Under the pieces are notes generated by a model that ran no database searches, had not been told where the DNA came from, and saw only the letters and a program-made list of their open reading frames with translations. Positions 9,456 to 20,284 of a stretch of 52,203 nt of DNA are shown here, piece by piece. Positions within the stretch are counted from its first letter, which is position 1, and each line of letters opens with the position of its first letter. The DNA lies in NCBI GenBank assembly GCA_015232535.1, contig JADFZM010000002.1, positions 1-52,203 on the forward strand, written 5' to 3'. The DNA comes from Candidatus Omnitrophota bacterium. GTDB lineage: Bacteria; Omnitrophota; Gorgyraeia; Zapsychrales; Zapsychraceae. The translations under genes and the position numbers were made by a program.

Positions 9456-10556
9456 ATGAAAATCAACGGACTCAAGCGGGATATGAATATTGCTCCAAGG
9501 AAACTGCTGATCGTTAATATCTTCGGTATCGGAGATGTCCTTTTTACTACCCCGATAATCAATAACCTCAAAGCTTTTTTCCCCGATCTCAAGCTCGGTT
9601 ACCTTTGTAACCGCCGGACCGAGGAGATGTTAAAGAGGAATAAAAAACTGGATAAAATACATGTCTATGAGCGCGATGAGTTCAAGGCGCTTTATAAGAG
9701 GTCAAAACCCGCCTATTTCCTGATGATTAAAGATTTTATCAAGGAGCTTAAAGAGCAAGGCTATGATACGGCGATCGATGTTTCTTTAAACACCTTTACG
9801 TCTTTTTTGGTCTGGTTTATCGGGGTCAAGAACCGCTATGTGATCAACTATAAAAACAGGAGTTTTCCTCTTAATAATAGGATAGATATCGACGGCTATG
9901 AGGAAAAGCATGTGATAGAATATTATTTGGATTTGCTGCGCGTTTTGGATATACCGGTTTTGACAAAAGGGATCGATATAGGTATTAACGAGCAGGACCT
10001 TTCTTGGGCAGAGGAATTCTTTAAGCGGAATTCCTTGCTCCAAAAGAAATTGGTAGTGGGGATTGTCCCGGGAGGCGGAGCGAGTTGGGGGAAGGACGCT
10101 ATTTATAAACGCTGGCCGCTCGAAAAATACGCCAAATTAGCTGACAATTTGATTGAAAATTACGGTGCGGAGATTATACTGATGGGGGATAAAAACGAAG
10201 TCGGATTGTGTTCTTCTATCGCCAAGCTGATGCGCAATAAAGTTTTTTCGGCTTGCGGTGATACAACTCTGTTCCAATTCGGCGCTTTAGCCCGCCGGTG
10301 TAATTTTTGCGTTTTGAATGACGGAGGGCCTTTACATGTAGCGGTGGCCGCGGGTGCCAGGGTTGTATCTGTGTTCGGGCCCGTTGAGGAAAAGGTTTAT
10401 GGCCCCTATCCGGCAGGGCATCATTTGGTTGTTGCTAAGGATATCCCATGCCGGCCTTGTTATCACAGGTTTAAAAGGGCAAGTTGTGAACACGTGAGCT
10501 GTTTAAAAATGTTGGAAGCACAAGAGGTATTAGAAAGGATTAAGAAGATTCTATGA
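9456..10556 (+). CDS. Heptosyltransferase-like glycosyltransferase family 9
   Basis: LLIVNIFGIGDVLFTTPIINNLKAFFPDLKLGYL; VGIVPGGGASWGKDAIYKRWP; NDGGPLHVAVAAGARVVSVFGP. Confidence 0.9.
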   Translation: MKINGLKRDMNIAPRKLLIVNIFGIGDVLFTTPIINNLKAFFPDLKLGYLCNRRTEEMLKRNKKLDKIHVYERDEFKALYKRSKPAYFLMIKDFIKELKEQGYDTAIDVSLNTFTSFLVWFIGVKNRYVINYKNRSFPLNNRIDIDGYEEKHVIEYYLDLLRVLDIPVLTKGIDIGINEQDLSWAEEFFKRNSLLQKKLVVGIVPGGGASWGKDAIYKRWPLEKYAKLADNLIENYGAEIILMGDKNEVGLCSSIAKLMRNKVFSACGDTTLFQFGALARRCNFCVLNDGGPLHVAVAAGARVVSVFGPVEEKVYGPYPAGHHLVVAKDIPCRPCYHRFKRASCEHVSCLKMLEAQEVLERIKKIL

Positions 10557-11659
10557 AAGTTCCGTTTATTGATTTTACCGAACAGCACCAAACAATAAAG
10601 AAAGAGATCGAAACCGGCTTTAAGGAAGTCTTTCGCAGGGGAGATTTTGTTCTTGGCAAAGCGGCTGAAGAATTTGAAGCGCAGTTCGCCGGTTACTGTG
10701 ACTCAAAATACGGGGTGGGCGTTAACTCCGGAACGGACGCTTTATATTTGGCCGTATCGGCGTTGGATATCAACTTAGGAGATGAGGTTATAATTCCGCC
10801 TTTTACTTTTATCGCGACCGCTTTGTGCATTTCTTACACCGGGGCAAAGCCTGTTTTCGTTGATATCGAGGATGAGACCTATAACCTTGACCCTAAAAAG
10901 ATAAAACAGGCGATCACCAAAAAAACAAAAGCTATTATGCCTGTTCATCTCTACGGGCAAACGGCGGATATGGACGAGATAAATTCGATCGCTAAAGAAT
11001 ACGGTATTGCCGTTATCGAAGACGCCGCTCAGGCGCACGGCGCGAGATATAAAGGAAAAAGGTCCGGAGCTTTGGGAGAAGTAGCCTGCTTCAGCTTCTA
11101 TCCGACTAAGGGCTTAGGAGCTTACGGTGACGGGGGGATAGTTGTGACTAGTAATAAGGATATTTACGAAGAAGTAAAGATGCTCAGGGACTACGGCCGG
11201 GAAGGCCGTTACAAGCATAAGGTCAAGGGCTACAATTCCCGCCTCGATACTTTGCAGGCTGTGGTTTTATCGGCGAAGCTGAAACATCTGGACAAATGGA
11301 ACGAGCAAAGGTCAAATCACGCGGCCTATTACGGAAAGCTGTTAAAAGGGATCAAAGGCGTTAAGGTTCCCGTGGCAAAAAATGACCGCACCCATGTTTA
11401 TCAGACCTTCGCGATAAGGGTTAAAAACCGGGATGCTGTCTGTGCCGAACTGCAAAAAAGAGGGATAGGAGTACTTATCCATTATCCGATCCCGATCCAT
11501 CTTCAGGAAGCTTATCGGGAATTAAAACATAAAAAAGGCGATTTCCCGGTAAGCGAAGCATTATGCGAGGATGTTTTATCTTTACCTATGTTCCCGCATA
11601 TGACGAAAAAACAGATAGAATTTGTTTGTGAGAACATTAAAGAATTGGTGAAAAAATAA
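10553..11659 (+). CDS. DegT/DnrJ/EryC1-family aminotransferase with canonical lysine
   Basis: VIEDAAQAHGARYKGKRSGALGEVACFSFYPTKGLGAYGDGG motif. Confidence 0.92.
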   Translation: MKVPFIDFTEQHQTIKKEIETGFKEVFRRGDFVLGKAAEEFEAQFAGYCDSKYGVGVNSGTDALYLAVSALDINLGDEVIIPPFTFIATALCISYTGAKPVFVDIEDETYNLDPKKIKQAITKKTKAIMPVHLYGQTADMDEINSIAKEYGIAVIEDAAQAHGARYKGKRSGALGEVACFSFYPTKGLGAYGDGGIVVTSNKDIYEEVKMLRDYGREGRYKHKVKGYNSRLDTLQAVVLSAKLKHLDKWNEQRSNHAAYYGKLLKGIKGVKVPVAKNDRTHVYQTFAIRVKNRDAVCAELQKRGIGVLIHYPIPIHLQEAYRELKHKKGDFPVSEALCEDVLSLPMFPHMTKKQIEFVCENIKELVKK

Positions 11660-12441
11660 TGCTGAATACTAAGACCGGGAAAATCCCTTTAAGTGTTGTT
11701 GTTATCACGAAAAATGAAGAGGCTAATATCGAAAAATGCCTGGGAAGCGCCTTGGGCTGGGCGGATGAGCTCTTGGTTGTCGATGATGAATCGACCGATA
11801 AAACGGTTGAGCTCTCGAAAAAACTTTCCGCCCGGGTTTTGCATAGAAAAATGGACAATGAAGGAATACACCGCAACTGGTCATATTCCCAAGCAAAGAA
11901 CGAATGGGTTTTAAGCCTGGATGCCGATGAATATGTTACGGAAGAACTGAAAAGGGCGATAACCGAGGCGATAAAAAAGGATGATTTTCAGGCGTATACT
12001 ATACCTCTTAAGAATTATATCGGCAGTTATTTTGTTAGGTACTCGGGCTGGTATCCGGCGGGAAAGACGCGGCTTTTTATGAAAAGCAAATTCCGCTATG
12101 AGGAGGTCGAAGTTCACCCGAAGGTATTCTTAGACGGAAAAACGGGCTTTCTTGAAGGCGATATTGTGCATAAAGGTTATCCCGATTTTGAGCATTTCCT
12201 AGGTAGCTTGAACAGGCAGACGACTTTAGAGGCCAGGAAATGGATAAATACCGGAAGGCAAATGTCTTTGGGCCGGGCTGTATGGCGGACCCTGGACAGG
12301 TTTCCACGTTCTTTCTTCGGGAAGAGAGGTTTTAAGGACGGGTTTATCGGTTTTATGATCGCTTTTTTTGCCTCGCTTTACCAGATAATGAGCTATGCCA
12401 AATATTGGCAGATGAAGAGGGAAAATAATCAAACCAAATGA
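11659..12441 (+). CDS. Glycosyltransferase family 2 (WaaE/KdtX-like)
   Basis: LSVVVITKNEEANIEKCLGSALGWADELLVVDDESTDKTVELSKK; DADEYV. Confidence 0.88.
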   Translation: MLNTKTGKIPLSVVVITKNEEANIEKCLGSALGWADELLVVDDESTDKTVELSKKLSARVLHRKMDNEGIHRNWSYSQAKNEWVLSLDADEYVTEELKRAITEAIKKDDFQAYTIPLKNYIGSYFVRYSGWYPAGKTRLFMKSKFRYEEVEVHPKVFLDGKTGFLEGDIVHKGYPDFEHFLGSLNRQTTLEARKWINTGRQMSLGRAVWRTLDRFPRSFFGKRGFKDGFIGFMIAFFASLYQIMSYAKYWQMKRENNQTK

Positions 12442-13010
12442 AGATAGTCTTCCTGGATAGAGACGGAGTGGTTAATCAGTTCCCCGGAAACGGCGAATAT
12501 GTAACTAAGCTGAAGAATTTTTCTTTTATCCCGGGTTCGCTTGAGGCTATCCGCCTTTTAACGGAGAATGGCTATCGGATCTTTATCATCTCCAATCAGG
12601 CCGGTGTGGCCAAGGGCGTTTATTCGATGAGCAAGTTAAAACTCATTAATAGAAAGATGCTCGACGGCATTAAGAAAGCCGGCGGAAAAATAAACAAGAC
12701 TTTCTACTGCACGCACCGCTCCGATGAAGGCTGCCACTGCCGGAAGCCGGAGATAGGAAGCATCATAAAAGCCCTTAAGTCGGTTGGGCAAAGCCTTCAA
12801 ACGGAAAATACTCGCTTTTTCGTCGGGGATTCGAAGTCGGATATCTTGACCGGTTTTCGCTCGGGGTGCCGCACTATCCTTGTCCTTTCGGGAAGGGCAA
12901 AAAGAAAAGATGTCGGCAAATGGGGAGTGCGCCCGGAATATATCGTCAAAAACCTTCAGGAAGCAACAAAAATAATAATCGGCTCAAACGGGTCAAAAGA
13001 ACCTGCCTAA
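12438..13010 (+). CDS. gmhB: D-glycero-D-manno-heptose 1,7-bisphosphate phosphatase (HAD family)
   Basis: IVFLDRDGVVNQ; IISNQAGVAKG; CTHRSDEGCHCRKPEIG; FVGDSKSDI. Confidence 0.88.
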   Translation: MKIVFLDRDGVVNQFPGNGEYVTKLKNFSFIPGSLEAIRLLTENGYRIFIISNQAGVAKGVYSMSKLKLINRKMLDGIKKAGGKINKTFYCTHRSDEGCHCRKPEIGSIIKALKSVGQSLQTENTRFFVGDSKSDILTGFRSGCRTILVLSGRAKRKDVGKWGVRPEYIVKNLQEATKIIIGSNGSKEPA

Positions 13011-13035
13011 GCAAAATCAAAAAGGGGAGTATGCC

Positions 13036-14118
13036 ATGAAAATACTCGTTATCTACGCTTCGGCCGGGGCCGGGCATCAAAAGGCCGCGGAGGCTATTTA
13101 CGAAGGTATAAAGAAATATACTTCCCACGAGGCGAGGCTCGTCGATGTACTTGATTATACCAATTCAAAGAATTTATATAAAAAAAGCTACTTTTTAATG
13201 ATCTCTAAGGCCCCTTGGCTATGGGCTTTCTTTTTCGGTTTGATCGATATCCCCTGGCTGCAGCCATTGGTTCGTTTTGTAAGAAGGGTTTATAACTCGA
13301 TAATTGCAGTTAAACTGGAGAAATTCCTTAAGGCGGAACAGTTTGATTATATTTTATCGACCCATTTCATGCCTAATGAGGTCGCTTCAAGCTTAAAAGC
13401 CAAAGGTTTGATCAAATCAAAAGTGATCTCCTGCGTGACCGATTTTGACGTTCATAAGATATGGCTGGGGAAAGCGGTTGATAAATATACTGTTGCCTGC
13501 GAATGGACTAAAGAGAAATTAAAGTCTATCGGAATAGATGAGAAAAAGATCTTTGTGACCGGTATCCCTACTAACGAAAAATTCGCCGCTAAAGTTGATG
13601 TTTCCGAATTGAAAAAGAAATTAGGGGTAAGGCCGGATGCTTTTACGGCTCTTATTGCGACCGGCTCTTTTGGTATCGGGCCGATCGAGGAAATAATAAA
13701 GGCTTTGAACGGAGAAATGCAGGTTGTGGTCGTTTGCGGACATAACAAAGGCTTGTATCAAACATTAAGCGAACAAAAATACGGCGATGTTGTCGTATTT
13801 AGCCTGGTTGATAACATGTACGAGCTGATGTCGGTTGCCGATGTTATGGTCACTAAGCCCGGCGGATTGTCTATCTCCGAGGCCTTGGTTAAGCAGCTCC
13901 CGATGATATTCTTCAGCCCTATCCCGGGGCAGGAAACCAACAACATTATGGTTTTAAAGCGTTATGGAATCGGCTTTGAAGGCTCGGGGATAGAAGAGAT
14001 TGTTTCGGAACTGAAAAGCCTTATGAATTCCCGAGATAAATTCCTGACGGCATTAAAGATGACCACAAACTTATCTTATCCTTCCGCGGTAAAAGATATT
14101 GTTTCGCTTATTGTATGA
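13036..14118 (+). CDS. MGDG synthase / UgtP-like processive diacylglycerol glycosyltransferase
   Basis: ILVIYASAGAGHQKAAEAIYEGI N-terminal signature; VMVTKPGGLSISEALVKQLPMIFFSPIPGQETNN. Confidence 0.87.
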   Translation: MKILVIYASAGAGHQKAAEAIYEGIKKYTSHEARLVDVLDYTNSKNLYKKSYFLMISKAPWLWAFFFGLIDIPWLQPLVRFVRRVYNSIIAVKLEKFLKAEQFDYILSTHFMPNEVASSLKAKGLIKSKVISCVTDFDVHKIWLGKAVDKYTVACEWTKEKLKSIGIDEKKIFVTGIPTNEKFAAKVDVSELKKKLGVRPDAFTALIATGSFGIGPIEEIIKALNGEMQVVVVCGHNKGLYQTLSEQKYGDVVVFSLVDNMYELMSVADVMVTKPGGLSISEALVKQLPMIFFSPIPGQETNNIMVLKRYGIGFEGSGIEEIVSELKSLMNSRDKFLTALKMTTNLSYPSAVKDIVSLIV

Positions 14119-15959
14119 GCAAGACCGTCGCCCAAGTTGTTTTTAGCCTGCCTATAGAAGGCCATTTCGACTATTCTGTCGACGATAAGTTGAAAAGTGC
14201 TATTTACCCCGGCCAGAGGGTCAAAGTCGTTTTCAATAAAAGAAAAATCATCGGATATATTCTAAAGCTGAGCAACAAAAGCCAAATTCAAGACCTCAAT
14301 CCGGTTATTGAGGTGCTGGATAAAGGGCGGATTTTATCCGACGGGGAATTGGCTTTTGCCGGGGAATTCAGCCGCTATTACGGGTGCAGTTTAGGCGAGG
14401 CGATAGAATGTTTTCTTCCCGTTGCCCTAAGAGGAGCGGCGAAGACTTTATCTGTCGTTAAAGAGCCTGTTTATAACCCAGGGGTTAAGCCGAAGGCCAC
14501 AGTTTTGAACATGCCGGATAAAGAGGCGGGTTTTAAATATTTGCTGGAGCGTATAAAAACCTATACCGATGATAAAAAGGGGATCCTTATAATTGTCCCC
14601 GAGAGTGCACAGGTAAAGCGCCTTACTGAGGTTATTAAGAAAGCTATAGACGCGCCGATACTTTCTCTTGAGCGGCCTCTTGTTATGAAAAGCGATATCT
14701 CAAAATGGGAAGCTATCAAAAATGGCGATACGGGCATAGTTGTCGGTACGCGATCTTCGGTTTTTTCGCCTCTCTATAAATTGGGGTTAATCGTTATGTT
14801 CCACGAGTGCAACTACAGCTACCGGCAGGAGCAGTCCCCGCATTACCATACCCGCGATGTATGTTTAATGCGCTCTAAGTTATCCGGTTGTGACCTTATT
14901 TTTGCCGGCGAGGCTTTTAGCGCCGAAGTTTGGAACATGAAAAACAAGTTTAAATGGGAGTACAAAGACTTCCCCAGAGAAAAATATGCCGATCTCCAGA
15001 TCGTCGATATGGAGAATTACGGGCCGAAAACAAATTACTATTTATCTTATCCTTTGCAGAATGCGATCTCTAAATCTTTGGCGGAGAATAAAAAGGCATT
15101 GTTGTTTTTTAACCGAAAAGGATTCAATTCCAGGACTCAGTGCAGCCAATGCGGATACACCCTGAAATGCGAAAGGTGCGATACGTGGCTTACCTTTATA
15201 TATTCTGCCCAGTCCCTGGCCTGCCCGCGCTGCGGATTCAAATGCGAGCTCCCTAAGATTTGCCCGAAATGCGAGAAATCCTACTTGAAATCTTCCGGAA
15301 TGGGAATTGAAAAACTGGAAAGCGACCTAATGCGGTTCTTCCCTCAGGCTAAGATTTGCTGTTTTGATAAGGATTCGAAGAATTTTAATCCGGACGCGAA
15401 TATCATTATCGCCACCTCGGCTATCCTGAAAAAGGCAGACACATTGAATATCGATATCGCTGCCTGCATTAACCTCGACTCTGAATTGAACCGGCCGGAT
15501 TACCGAAGCGCCGAAGGGGCCTTCTTTTTGCTGATAGCTTTGCGGAATTTGGCGAAAGAAAAGCTGATTGTTCAGACCCGGTTGCCTGATAATTACTCAT
15601 TAAGATCCTTAAAAAAGCTGGATTTTAATGCGTTTTACAAAGAGGAGTTAAAATTAAGGAAAGAGTTAGGTTTCCCTCCATATAAGGATATGGTGGTTGT
15701 GACTTTGCGCGCCGCGGATAAAAAGAAGGCGGAGGAAAGCGCGGAAGAATTATATAAAGCGCTTATAGAGAAGAAGCCCAAAAACATAGAAATTATCGAG
15801 CCCCAGCCCAGCATTGTTCCGAAGTTGCGGGATAAGTTCCGATATAGTATCATGCTTAAAGGGCGTTCCCCGGATAAGCTTATAAGTTATTTAAAAGATT
15901 GCCAAAAAAGACAGAAAAACAAACATTCTGTGGTGACAACGATAGAAGTGAACCCTTAA
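14115..15959 (+). CDS. priA: PriA homologue (primosomal protein N'), apparently ATPase/helicase-degenerate
   Basis: 614 aa; VGTRSSVFSPLYKLGLI..YRQEQSPHYHTRDV and Zn-binding CSQCGYTLKCERCDTWLTF...CPRCGF..CPKC match PriA. No Walker A GxGKT and no DEEH in the translation. Confidence 0.85.
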   Translation: MSKTVAQVVFSLPIEGHFDYSVDDKLKSAIYPGQRVKVVFNKRKIIGYILKLSNKSQIQDLNPVIEVLDKGRILSDGELAFAGEFSRYYGCSLGEAIECFLPVALRGAAKTLSVVKEPVYNPGVKPKATVLNMPDKEAGFKYLLERIKTYTDDKKGILIIVPESAQVKRLTEVIKKAIDAPILSLERPLVMKSDISKWEAIKNGDTGIVVGTRSSVFSPLYKLGLIVMFHECNYSYRQEQSPHYHTRDVCLMRSKLSGCDLIFAGEAFSAEVWNMKNKFKWEYKDFPREKYADLQIVDMENYGPKTNYYLSYPLQNAISKSLAENKKALLFFNRKGFNSRTQCSQCGYTLKCERCDTWLTFIYSAQSLACPRCGFKCELPKICPKCEKSYLKSSGMGIEKLESDLMRFFPQAKICCFDKDSKNFNPDANIIIATSAILKKADTLNIDIAACINLDSELNRPDYRSAEGAFFLLIALRNLAKEKLIVQTRLPDNYSLRSLKKLDFNAFYKEELKLRKELGFPPYKDMVVVTLRAADKKKAEESAEELYKALIEKKPKNIEIIEPQPSIVPKLRDKFRYSIMLKGRSPDKLISYLKDCQKRQKNKHSVVTTIEVNP

Positions 15960-15961
15960 AG

Positions 15962-16894
15962 ATGAAAATAGTATTTTTCGGAAGCGACGATTTCGCGGCG
16001 TGCCATTTAGAGGCTCTTTTGTCGGCAAAAGAGGGGATAATTTGCTGCGTTTGCCCCGTCGATAAAGCCGTCGGGCGCGGAATGCGAAAGGCCTCGTCCC
16101 CGGTCAAGGAAATCGCTGTCAAAAATGGCATTGATGTTTTGCAGCCGCTTGATCTTATGGATAGAGGCTTTTTAGAGAAGCTAGAGGCATTTGAAGCGGA
16201 CCTTTTTATAGTCATCGCATACGGGAAAATACTTCCCAAGGAAGTTTTAACGATACCAAGAATATTTTCGATAAATGTCCATGCCTCATTGTTGCCTAAA
16301 TACCGCGGAGCGGCTCCTATAAACTGGGCTGTTATAAACGGAGAAGAATCTACCGGCATAACCATTATAAAAATCAACGAAAAAATGGATGCCGGAGAGA
16401 TCGTAAGCTCATGCATCGTTCCTATTTCCCGCGGCGATACGTCGTATCAGTTAAGGGAGAAAATGAAAAGTATCGGGCCTCAGCTCCTAAAAGGCACGGT
16501 TCAAGCGATTTTGGCGGGTAAATATAAATTAACTTCGCAGGACGAGTCAAAGGTAAGTTTTGCCCCGAAATTGACAAAAGAAAACGGCAAGATCGACTGG
16601 AATAATCAAGCCGAGGCCATATGCAATAAAGTTAGGGGCCTTTTGCCCTGGCCTTCTGCTTATACTTTTTATCGTGGAAAGATGCTGAAAATATTGAGAG
16701 CGGATGTCTCGGCTTTTATGGCGCAGGGGCATAAGCCGGGCGAGGTTGTTTCAACCGATAAGAAGGGGGTAAACATAGCCGCTAAGGGAAGCGTTGTCCT
16801 GATTAAGGAAGTGCATTTACAGGACGGGAAGCAAATTTCAGCCTTTGATTTTACTTTAGGGCATGAGTTGAATCCCGGGGAGCGTTTGGAATAA
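15962..16894 (+). CDS. fmt: Methionyl-tRNA formyltransferase
   Basis: Start at ATG 15962 (ORF track begins 15899). MKIVFFGSDDFAACHLEAL; INVHASLLPKYRGAAPINWAVINGEESTGITI. Confidence 0.93.
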   Translation: MKIVFFGSDDFAACHLEALLSAKEGIICCVCPVDKAVGRGMRKASSPVKEIAVKNGIDVLQPLDLMDRGFLEKLEAFEADLFIVIAYGKILPKEVLTIPRIFSINVHASLLPKYRGAAPINWAVINGEESTGITIIKINEKMDAGEIVSSCIVPISRGDTSYQLREKMKSIGPQLLKGTVQAILAGKYKLTSQDESKVSFAPKLTKENGKIDWNNQAEAICNKVRGLLPWPSAYTFYRGKMLKILRADVSAFMAQGHKPGEVVSTDKKGVNIAAKGSVVLIKEVHLQDGKQISAFDFTLGHELNPGERLE

Positions 16895-16923
16895 ATAAAG
16901 GCAGCTAGAAACAGCAAAATAAC

Positions 16924-16952
16924 TTGACAATATCCCGAAGAGGATATAGCTT
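16924..16952 (+). promoter_or_regulatory. Candidate sigma70-type promoter upstream of gap
   Basis: TTGACA at 16924-16929 followed about 17 nt later by a weak -10 (TAGCTT); in the fmt-gap gap. Confidence 0.4.
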
Positions 16953-16995
16953 ATATTAGTTTTATTTATTTGAAAAAAGCGCTTCAACATTTTAA

Positions 16996-18066
<1,071 letters not shown>

Positions 18067-18082
18067 TTAAGGCTTTTAGTTT

Positions 18083-18120
18083 AAAGGGGATCGCTGTTTT
18101 GGCGGTCCCCTTTTGTTTTT
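18083..18120 (+). terminator. Rho-independent terminator after gap
   Basis: AAAGGGGATCGC-TGTTTTG-GCGGTCCCCTTTT followed by GTTTTT; stem with one G-T wobble. Confidence 0.88.
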
Positions 18121-18129
18121 AAATTATGT

Positions 18130-18157
18130 TTGGCTATACTGTTTTTTTTGGTATAAT
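18130..18157 (+). promoter_or_regulatory. Candidate promoter of the pseudopilin gene
   Basis: TTGGCT (18130-18135), 16-nt spacer, TATAAT (18152-18157). Confidence 0.55.
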
Positions 18158-18190
18158 CTGAAATATCATCTACGGGAAAAAGGGGCCAGT

Positions 18191-18661
18191 ATGCAATCCA
18201 AAGCATTTACGCTTATGGAAATCCTTATAACGGTCATTATAGTCGGGGTATTAGCTTCCGTCGCTATCCCCCGTTATGTGTCTACGGTGGAAAGGGTCAG
18301 GGCTATGGAGGGGATCAATCTCCTGAAACAGCTTTTAGGCGCGCAGAAGATCTATAGGATGGAGAACGGGATATATTGCTACTGGATCTCTGACTGTTGG
18401 GATGACCTGGGAGTGGGTATAGAAAATTTTCAAAATGATGATCCAAATGATATTGAGCATTTTGACTGGGATACTCGCTCGACCGGAGCCGAAGGGCAGC
18501 TCGCAGCAGGGCAGAGATTAGCTATTATTAGAAGGCTTAACAGAAACACGAATAGTTGTTTATACAGGCTGAGGATTAATGAAGATTCTACGATTGATTG
18601 CGACAATGAACCAGGTTGTACAAATTTTAGCTGTGAACGATTGGGGCGGCTGGCCTATTAA
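18191..18661 (+). CDS. Type IV pilin-like / pseudopilin with N-terminal methylation motif
   Basis: Start at ATG 18191: MQSKAFTLMEILITVIIVGVLASVAIPRYVS, a prepilin-like N-terminus; several Cys in the C-terminal half. Confidence 0.85.
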   Translation: MQSKAFTLMEILITVIIVGVLASVAIPRYVSTVERVRAMEGINLLKQLLGAQKIYRMENGIYCYWISDCWDDLGVGIENFQNDDPNDIEHFDWDTRSTGAEGQLAAGQRLAIIRRLNRNTNSCLYRLRINEDSTIDCDNEPGCTNFSCERLGRLAY

Positions 18662-18685
18662 AAATAGAATAGAACGGGAGGAGAA

Positions 18686-18913
18686 ATGATCACGCCGGAG
18701 ATGAGAGAACTGATAAACGATCCTCGCGTAAAAGAGGAGATCAACAAACACCGTTGGTATGAAAGCGAGCGCAAGGGCTCGGATGTCGGGTTGGACTATG
18801 CGGTTGAGGATTGGCTGAGAAAATACTCTTTATCTTGGATGAAACGTAATATTTCCCTAGAAAGGACAGAAACTGTTTGGGAATCGATAAAGAAAGTATT
18901 TAATAAAAAGTAA
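18686..18913 (+). CDS. Small conserved-looking hypothetical protein (75 aa)
   Basis: Short ORF after GGGAGGAG; followed by a strong hairpin terminator. Confidence 0.6.
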   Translation: MITPEMRELINDPRVKEEINKHRWYESERKGSDVGLDYAVEDWLRKYSLSWMKRNISLERTETVWESIKKVFNKK

Positions 18914-18975
18914 AGGCCTATTAACCTTAGGGATCCCTTAAACGTTTTCAATAAATTTAGCGCAAACAGGCAAAA

Positions 18976-19013
18976 AAAAGGCAACTCAAATATTGAGTTG
19001 CCTTTTTGTTTTT
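18976..19013. terminator. Bidirectional intrinsic terminator between convergent genes
   Basis: AAAAGGCAACTCAA-ATA-TTGAGTTGCCTTTT perfect inverted repeat with A-run on one side and T-run on the other. Confidence 0.9.
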
Positions 19014-19030
19014 ATGAAATCCGAAATTAA

Positions 19031-20200
19031 TTACCTGCCGCCGTACTGTTCCATCAAAAGCATCTTTGACCCTTTAGTCGGTGGCTTTGTTGTCTTTGCG
19101 GCTTCTATTGTATTGCCATAAGCCCCGATATTTACTCTTCCGCCGTTATAATTGGGCTCAAGAGAATAGGGGTCTGCCGGATCTCCTTGATCGATTACCG
19201 GAGAAATAAAGTTTTGCTCATGAAAGTCTCCGTTTGCCGCATCGACAAAAAGAGGGTCCTCGGAGATATTGTTAGCAAGAGTTGCTCGACCGGTCTGATA
19301 ATCACCCGAATCGTTTAAGTATACATCATTATATGAAACTGTTACGTTTTGGTCGCGGTCGGTAGTAAGCTTTGTTACTATTCCCCTCCCGCGGTTATTA
19401 AATACAACATTGTTCCTAATACTAACTGATAATGGTGTGTAATAGAGAGCTGTTGATATTGCTTTTCCTTGGGTGTTTGTAAGCCCGGTTATGGTGTTAT
19501 TAACTATAGTTCCTCGAAAAAGCTGACCTTCCGCTTGAATTCCATTGCCAAAATTTGTTATTAAATTGTTTCTGATTATAACTTGTTCATTGACGGTATT
19601 TGAATTAGATAAAATACCTACTGAGTTAGGGCAATTATTAGATCCCAAGATTATTAGTTTATTTCCGGAGATGGAACCGGATGTTCCACTAAACTCGAAC
19701 CCCTTCTGTACAGAACAGGATCCGTTATGGACTTCAAAATGATTGTTGGTAATTCTCGCATTGGATACTCCAAGAGCGACTACACCAGTACCAACTACAT
19801 TTACAAACTTTGAATTCCTGACTTCCATTTCAGAGCTATAATTAAATGATAAATCAATGTTGTCGAATTTCATGTTTTCAATAACAATGTTGTCAGAATC
19901 AAAAACGTGTATAGATAGATTCAGGATAGTGTCTTCCGATGATTCACCCCTAAATGTCAGATTTGATTTATTTTCCAAGTAGATATGCGGTTCTCCTTCC
20001 TCAGGATTTTCCGAGGAGGAGGGAACATACACTCCGTTAGCAATAAAAATAGTATCTCCTTCTTCAGCTGCGTCTATGGCTTGATAGATTTTTGGGTAAT
20101 CTGCAGGAACATTAAGAGTCGCCGCTTCACCAATATAGGGAAGGGCCCAGAAACAAACAACTGCGGTGAGAAAAACTGTTGATAGGGTTAATTTCTTCAT
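19031..20200 (-). CDS. Secreted right-handed parallel beta-helix repeat protein
   Basis: Likely start ATG at 20200 (MKKLTLSTVFLTAVVCFWALPYIGEA signal peptide). VPADYPKIYQAIDAAEEGDTIFIANGVY then repeated N-rich strands; IDQGDPADPYSLEPNYNGGRVNIGAYGNT C-terminal motif. Confidence 0.85.
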   Translation of the reverse strand: MKKLTLSTVFLTAVVCFWALPYIGEAATLNVPADYPKIYQAIDAAEEGDTIFIANGVYVPSSSENPEEGEPHIYLENKSNLTFRGESSEDTILNLSIHVFDSDNIVIENMKFDNIDLSFNYSSEMEVRNSKFVNVVGTGVVALGVSNARITNNHFEVHNGSCSVQKGFEFSGTSGSISGNKLIILGSNNCPNSVGILSNSNTVNEQVIIRNNLITNFGNGIQAEGQLFRGTIVNNTITGLTNTQGKAISTALYYTPLSVSIRNNVVFNNRGRGIVTKLTTDRDQNVTVSYNDVYLNDSGDYQTGRATLANNISEDPLFVDAANGDFHEQNFISPVIDQGDPADPYSLEPNYNGGRVNIGAYGNTIEAAKTTKPPTKGSKMLLMEQYGGR

Positions 20201-20225
20201 TAAGATCTCCTTTCGTTCGTGCTGC

Positions 20226-20262
20226 AAAATTTAAAAGCCCTTTTCCTTATCAGAATAGGGCT
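20226..20262 (-). terminator. Candidate terminator in the leader of the beta-helix gene (riboswitch expression platform)
   Basis: On the - strand: AGCCCT-15 nt-AGGGCT followed by TTTAAATTTT, between the riboswitch aptamer and the start codon. Confidence 0.5.
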
Positions 20263-20284
20263 ATTAAACAAAAAAATCGTTTTG

